A DNA stretch of 38,197 nucleotides, taken from the NCBI GenBank assembly GCA_026932145.1, contig JAIXKT010000066.1:21230-59426 (forward strand), written 5' to 3'. Positions 34,165-38,197 of the stretch are shown here, in pieces (the stretch's first letter is position 1; every line of letters starts with the position of its first letter). Both the position numbers and the translations under genes were made by a program. Source of the DNA: Bacteroidia bacterium (GTDB taxonomy: Bacteria; Bacteroidota; Bacteroidia; J057; JAIXKT01). Under the pieces are notes generated by a model. It was given only the letters and a program-made list of their open reading frames with translations. It ran no database searches and had not been told where the DNA came from.

Positions 34165-37020
34165 ATGCTCAAGAGAGTACTTTGGCTGTTGGTCTTTTTG
34201 GTATGCCGCAAGGTCTTTGCCCAAAATTTACCTATTTATACCAAACATCAAGATAGCATTACCCATATTTCAGGGGAAGGAAATTATTGGGTTACGGCAG
34301 ATGCCAATAACCGGCTTATCTTATGGGACTTAGCTAAAAATCAATCTGTTGTAGATTGGTTTATGCCGGAAATTCGCCAAGTAGAATTTAGCCCATTCAG
34401 AAAAAAATGTGCTATTCTTACGCCTAAAAACTTATGTATTATTGACTTTCAGAAAAATACAGCCCAAAAAATATTACTGAATAATTTACCTATTGAAAAA
34501 ATTACTTGGGCGCAATCCGGTGATTCATTGGTTACTTTGCTGGGGCAGGAAGTAGTAACCCTTGCCTTAGATTCTGCCCTTACACGATCCAAAACCAACA
34601 TCCAGTTCCTAAATAGAATCACGAATTATCAATTATCGGATACTTTCATTTCTATGACCACCGTTAATTGGGACGAAGAGGAACTGATTCAGCTATATTC
34701 AATTCACCAAGATGAACCTATTTTTGAGAAAAAACTATCCGAACAAAAGTATTCCTTTTGGTTTCAAAAAGGCTCTAAATTACATCTAATCATTGCGAAA
34801 TCAGACAACTCAATACAAATAACTGATATTCAATCTAATAAAGAGTATCTACCGTTTACCTATCATTTAAAACCAGTAAAATCTGTTTCAATAGTTGGGG
34901 ACACCGTGATTAGCTCAGATATTTCCGGAATGGTAGCTTTTTGGAATTTACAAACCGGCAGGCTAATCGCAAAACTACAATTACCAGCCGAAGAGTCCCC
35001 ATTTTTAGCTGGTATTCCCAATAGGCACACTGTATTACTCCAACAAGGTGCTGTTTTGAATGAATATTCCTTGCAAGGTGAGCTATTACAATCTTTCGGG
35101 AAAAATACCTGCTCAAAAAACGTAGCTGCTTGGTTATCAGATTCTACCATAATTATTGGAACGGATACATTGCTAAGTTCTTTCTCCCTAAACACGTTAC
35201 GAACAACTTACTTAGAAACAAAAATTCCAGCACAATTAGATTATTTAGTTTACAACCCGGTAAAGCAGCAGATAGCCTTTTCGGCAACAGAAGGAACTAA
35301 AACTACTTTACGGGTATTAGCCTACCCTGGATTAAATACCTTGTGGAGCTATCCATTGGAGAGTTCTGTCTGGGAACAGCTATATTTTTCCTTAGACGGA
35401 AACCGCCTTATCGGAAAAACTAAATTTATGCCCGGAAAAACAACCATCGCGATTGTCTGGGATTCCAATAATGGCACCGTTATCACCCAAACTCAAAGCC
35501 CGTCTTATGCCAAACAAGAAATGGCATATACTCGAAACAACCAAGAGTTATGGCAGGCTACCAACGCCCTCAAACCAGTATTATCCAAATTAAATTTTAC
35601 CGGAAACATAACTGATTCTATTACAGATTATTATCATGAAAGATTTTGGGTATCTGAAAATGGAAACTATATTTTGTACTCTACGAAACCCAATAACTGG
35701 GCTATCAGAGATATTGAATCAAAGATTGTGATAGATACAGTTAAACTTAGTGGAAAACTTACGGCAAGCAACATTTGGCAAGACAATTGGTGGAGTACCG
35801 AACTCTTAGATACCTTTCCGGCAATTACAAAAGTACGCTGCCGCAATATCAAGCAGCAACAATGGATTTGGGAAGAAATTATTACCGGAAAAATATCCAG
35901 TATATCACGCTCTCCCGAAGGAAATTGGATAACCTTGCTTACTCAAACCGGCCCCGTACACCTGCTAAATGCACATACCGGCATCCCTAAATTTGAACTG
36001 TTATTAACTCCACGCGGAAGTTTAGCAATAGCACAAGACAAAAACTACTATTGTTGGGGAACCCATCAGCCATTTATTCAAAATTTTACCCAAAATTTCT
36101 CCCCCAGTGAAATTATTAAAAATATAAAACCGGAATCAAATCCATTTTTTGTAAATTCCATTCACAAATTAGAGGAACAACGCAGCAATGCACCTCTTAC
36201 CCGAATAGATTCTTTGCCCAGAAATCAGCAGCAATCACTTTTTTTATTGGTTATTGCTCCCGAAAAAACGGCAGATACCAACCTAACCCGTTATTCCGGC
36301 GAAACAGACGCAGCCTTACTTGAAAAACATTTTAAACTCACAAAAGCCTTTGCTTCTGTAAATGTAACCATCTTAAAAGGAAAAAACGTTTCCCATAACG
36401 GACTGCTAAATACAGCTAATTGGCTGAGTAAAGCCAAAGAAACAGACTTAGTCTGGATTTATGTCATTGGAAATGGTGTAATTACCAATAATGGTGAACC
36501 GGGAATTGCGCTAAATACATTCAAAATTAATGAACCGGACAAACAAGATATTATCACAATTGAAATCTGGAAAGAGCTATTTAGCAAATGTTCGGCAAAA
36601 TTTCGTTGGATTATGGGAGACCTTTCGTTAAGTAGTATGCTCACTATGTCATTACAACCAAGTTTAAAGGTAGGTGCTTTTGCCGGCGGATACCTGAAAT
36701 ACCGAATTCGAAGCAATAAAACGACCGTTCAGCTTCCCTTAGCAGAAGCAACGCGCTTATTTGAGCTATACGGAGAAATTATCAATGTTCAAACACAGGC
36801 TTCTGTGCTCTGGTGGTTTAGCCCCGTAGAACTACTTTGGAATAAAGGCAGTGAAGTTTTTTCTCCCTTTACACGGTTCTTAACGCAGTATTTTACACCC
36901 GGCACTTGTAGAACTATTCAGTCTCAGGGACTTACACAAGTGAGAAACTCATTTAAACAAAGTTTCTCGCAGATTATCGCTGACCCGGAAATAATGATCC
37001 CGCTAATATTACCCCGTTGA
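34165..37020 (+). CDS. Secreted WD40-like propeller protein with C-terminal caspase-like domain lacking the catalytic dyad
   Basis: I start it at ATG 34165 (951 residues), which gives a clean signal peptide (MLKRVLWLLVFLVCRKVFAQ); the frame also opens with TTG at 34123. Residues ~25-640 show WD40/YVTN-like blades (YWVTADANNRLILWDL, VISSDISGMVAFWNL, SISRSPEGNWITLL, VHLLNAHTG), enough for one or two propellers. Residues ~690-900 follow a peptidase C14 (caspase-like) order: a LFLLVIAPEK strand, SGETDAALLEKHF helix, VTILKGKNVSHNGLLNTANWL, DLVWIYVIGNGV, FRWIMGDLSLSS. In active enzymes the last two read SGHG and DACHSG. Here the His position is Asn770 and the Cys position is Ser821, so it should be inactive. 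Last gene of the 31115-37020 group. Confidence 0.7.
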   Translation: MLKRVLWLLVFLVCRKVFAQNLPIYTKHQDSITHISGEGNYWVTADANNRLILWDLAKNQSVVDWFMPEIRQVEFSPFRKKCAILTPKNLCIIDFQKNTAQKILLNNLPIEKITWAQSGDSLVTLLGQEVVTLALDSALTRSKTNIQFLNRITNYQLSDTFISMTTVNWDEEELIQLYSIHQDEPIFEKKLSEQKYSFWFQKGSKLHLIIAKSDNSIQITDIQSNKEYLPFTYHLKPVKSVSIVGDTVISSDISGMVAFWNLQTGRLIAKLQLPAEESPFLAGIPNRHTVLLQQGAVLNEYSLQGELLQSFGKNTCSKNVAAWLSDSTIIIGTDTLLSSFSLNTLRTTYLETKIPAQLDYLVYNPVKQQIAFSATEGTKTTLRVLAYPGLNTLWSYPLESSVWEQLYFSLDGNRLIGKTKFMPGKTTIAIVWDSNNGTVITQTQSPSYAKQEMAYTRNNQELWQATNALKPVLSKLNFTGNITDSITDYYHERFWVSENGNYILYSTKPNNWAIRDIESKIVIDTVKLSGKLTASNIWQDNWWSTELLDTFPAITKVRCRNIKQQQWIWEEIITGKISSISRSPEGNWITLLTQTGPVHLLNAHTGIPKFELLLTPRGSLAIAQDKNYYCWGTHQPFIQNFTQNFSPSEIIKNIKPESNPFFVNSIHKLEEQRSNAPLTRIDSLPRNQQQSLFLLVIAPEKTADTNLTRYSGETDAALLEKHFKLTKAFASVNVTILKGKNVSHNGLLNTANWLSKAKETDLVWIYVIGNGVITNNGEPGIALNTFKINEPDKQDIITIEIWKELFSKCSAKFRWIMGDLSLSSMLTMSLQPSLKVGAFAGGYLKYRIRSNKTTVQLPLAEATRLFELYGEIINVQTQASVLWWFSPVELLWNKGSEVFSPFTRFLTQYFTPGTCRTIQSQGLTQVRNSFKQSFSQIIADPEIMIPLILPR

Positions 37021-37031
37021 GTACGTAAATT

Positions 37032-37056
37032 GCCATTACGGAACTACCGTAATGGC
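37032..37056. terminator. Convergent hairpin terminator overlapping the lipoprotein 3' end
   Basis: GCCATTACGG (37032-37041) and CCGTAATGGC (37047-37056) form a perfect 10-bp stem with a 5-nt loop, 12 bp after the stop at 37020. The minus-strand gene's last codons and its TAA (37036-37038) lie inside the hairpin. A T-rich stretch (ATAATAATTTTATT) follows on the plus strand. Confidence 0.7.
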
Positions 37057-37515
37057 CGGAATAATAATTTTATTGCTGGGATGCCCGGCTCTATCTAAAA
37101 GATAAACTGTATAGACAACCGTTTCTTGGTTTACACGGGGATTTTTACGCTCTATACCGTTGATATTCACCGTAATAACTCCCTGAATAGAGGGTTTTCT
37201 GGTTTCCGGTGTGAGGTAAGGCAAGTTATAGGAAATCACGCTGCTATCACGGCTATCAATCAAGAAGAAATTTGAATTTGAAGTAGTAGGCGTTTTGTTT
37301 CCTATATCACCGTCTCCGTCCTTATAGCGTATTTTCAGAACAAGCTCATCACCGGTTAAGCAGTTTGGCGGGTCAGCACATTCTCGGATTCGGGTAGGAG
37401 TTAGGCTTTCAAAGGCGATATCCGGCTCAATCGGAAAAACCGGTTCGCTGCCTCCACAGGAAACCGTTCCCAAACCCAAAATCAGCCACCAAACCCAGCC
37501 CAAATAACATTTCAT
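37036..37515 (-). CDS. Lipoprotein of unknown function
   Basis: The 159-residue protein has a lipoprotein signal (WWLILGLGTVSCGG, lipid on Cys near 20). The mature part is a single small beta-rich domain with a DGDGDIGN acidic loop (about 72-79) resembling a calcium-binding turn, and two Cys (CADPPNC, near 47 and 52) that may form a disulfide. Similar KYKDGDGDIG lipoproteins are common in Bacteroidota, with no known function. It is probably in the outer membrane. It converges on the pseudo-caspase gene and shares its terminator hairpin. Confidence 0.8.
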   Translation of the reverse strand: MKCYLGWVWWLILGLGTVSCGGSEPVFPIEPDIAFESLTPTRIRECADPPNCLTGDELVLKIRYKDGDGDIGNKTPTTSNSNFFLIDSRDSSVISYNLPYLTPETRKPSIQGVITVNINGIERKNPRVNQETVVYTVYLLDRAGHPSNKIIIPAITVVP

Positions 37516-37586
37516 TACACAAAACTAAGTAACTTTCTGGCACCAACCAATTTGATGCGGCGAAATTTACTACGTTGTTCCAATAA

Positions 37587-37700
37587 AACACTTGACAAAA
37601 TTAGATCCCAAGGAGAAAAACACCGGAATACCAAAATAAATTTTGGTATCCTCTTTTTTTTCTCGGAACTTCGTCAAGCGCTGCGTTACTGTCAAGTGTT
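37587..37700. other. Nested inverted-repeat element with a plus-strand terminator
   Basis: The outer arms AACACTTGACA (37587-37597) and TGTCAAGTGTT (37690-37700) are exact inverted repeats. CTTGACAAAATT (37591-37602) can alternatively pair with AACTTCGTCAAG (37667-37678). A middle GAGAAAAA pairs with the T-run ending in TCTC. The inner ATACCAAAAT (37628-37637) pairs with ATTTTGGTAT (37640-37649) and is followed by CTCTTTTTTTT, a good plus-strand terminator. No plus-strand gene ends nearby, so it may close a small RNA or be a decayed MITE-like element. Confidence 0.5.
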
Positions 37701-37742
37701 AAAAAAATGATATCGAATGAATAGAAGATATATTTATTACTT

Positions 37743-37838
37743 GAGCGTGTTGCATAACCTCTGAATTTTTAAAAAAGCCCAAATTTTCTTCCGTTCAAAA
37801 TAAATTTTGATTTTTTTTTGAGTTTATGGGGAGTTTTT
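37743..37838 (-). mobile_element. Solo left end of the IS5-type element
   Basis: About 96 bp starting GAGCGTGTTGCATAACCTCT match the left end of the two complete IS copies (6393 and 7815), including the GTTCAAAATAAATTTTGATT tract and the GAGTTTATGGGGAG stretch. Similarity stops near 37838, where the sequence enters the ISAon1-type remnant. No transposase of its own is attached. Confidence 0.75.
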
Positions 37839-37874
37839 TGGGGTCAGGTTAATTTTATGGGGAGAAGGGCTATT

Positions 37875-38142
37875 TTAGGTAAACAATTTTTCTAATCTAA
37901 ACAGGAAGAATTTTACATCCGTAACCCCTCTTAAATTAGCTCTAAATTGTTTTATTTTTGAGTTGAATGATTCTGCATTGGCATTGGTGTTTCTGTTATT
38001 AAAGAAGTTAAGGATGTTTTCAAAGTGATGTTCAATGGAGTTTACCACACTATTAAATTCATCTATTTTCATTTCAATAACTCTTTGTTTCCATTCTTTA
38101 AACTTGATTATGGCATCTGCTTTATACTGTAACTTATAGATA
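37875..38142 (-). pseudogene. Truncated ISAon1-type transposase, C-terminal fragment
   Basis: The minus-strand frame is open from the IS end at 38143 to the stop at 37875. It encodes the last ~88 residues of a DDE transposase. The NTNANAESFNSKIKQFRANL and TDVKFFLFRLEKLF wording matches the C-terminus of ISAon1/ISL3-like transposases of Bacteroidota; NAESFNSKIK carries the final Glu of the catalytic triad. The N-terminal part, with the earlier Asp residues, is missing because the gene is cut by another IS copy. An internal ATG at 38072 gives a 65-residue ORF but is not a natural start. Confidence 0.75.
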
Positions 38143-38197
38143 GAGCGCGTTGCATAACCTCTAAATTTTTAAAAAAGCCCAAATTTTCTCCCGTTCA
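38143..38197 (-). mobile_element. Left end of a further IS5-type copy, cut by the window edge
   Basis: From 38143 the sequence GAGCGCGTTGCATAACCTCT and the following ~35 bp match the left end of IS copy A almost base for base, in the same orientation. The element interrupts the ISAon1-type transposase gene. The rest lies beyond the window. Confidence 0.8.

Noticed and set aside
37520-37527. TAGTTTTG (minus strand) as promoter of the lipoprotein at 37515
   Set aside because: Only 5 bp from the start codon, with no later start available; probably fortuitous.
37553-37708. A 51-codon plus-strand ORF through the nested inverted-repeat element
   Set aside because: It runs through the terminator hairpin and T-run, its product looks random, and there is no promoter or ribosome site. 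The structure explains the sequence better.

Overview
The window is a piece of a Bacteroidota chromosome, probably from a gliding or environmental lineage of the Cytophagales/Chitinophagales/Saprospiria type; the order cannot be fixed from sequence alone. Evidence: type IX secretion (T9SS) sorting tails of both type A and type B, giant PKD-repeat and SBBP-repeat surface proteins, a GWxTD-family protein, TAnnTTTG promoter -7 elements, and an F-type ATP synthase operon that ends at atpG without atpD or atpC. Base composition is AT-rich. I see no rRNA, tRNA or CRISPR.

Layout. (1) 1-2656, minus: the N-terminal 885 codons of a huge secreted beta-propeller/Ig-repeat protein running off the left edge. 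(2) 2739-6282, plus: a MazG-like pyrophosphohydrolase, an NHLM-type bacteriocin exporter with a C39 peptidase domain, and an unrecognised secreted protein. (3) 6393-9226: two near-identical IS5-family insertion sequences in tandem, each followed by the same 32 bp, directly upstream of the ATP synthase operon. (4) 9291-14711, plus: a putative atpI-like gene, then atpB, atpE, atpF, atpH, atpA, atpG, with a hairpin after atpE. (5) 14793-17596, plus: an overlapping cluster of an ACP phosphodiesterase-like protein, a family 2 glycosyltransferase and an ECF sigma factor, then a thioredoxin-fold protein with its own promoter and terminator. (6) 17711-18160, minus: a small membrane protein. (7) 18511-27426, plus: a 1716-residue PKD protein with a T9SS type B tail, an S9A prolyl oligopeptidase lipoprotein overlapping it by ATGA, a Nudix hydrolase and a FemAB/GNAT-like protein. 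(8) 27592-31001, minus: a T9SS type A multi-domain protein and IspH. (9) 31115-37020, plus: an FG-GAP/PQQ-like propeller, a GWxTD-family protein and a WD40 protein whose C-terminus looks like a caspase domain with both catalytic residues replaced. (10) 37036-38197: a lipoprotein, a strongly structured intergenic element, a solo IS5-type end, a truncated ISAon1-type transposase and the start of another IS5-type copy cut by the window edge.

Most non-core genes encode exported proteins, so the window links cell-surface and envelope functions to housekeeping (ATP synthase, IspH). The strongest candidate for something undescribed is the 31115-37020 trio ending in a pseudo-caspase. Next are the orphan NHLM exporter without a visible precursor peptide, and the IS arrangement: the tandem with a 32-bp spacer, and the solo ends bracketing an ISAon1 remnant.
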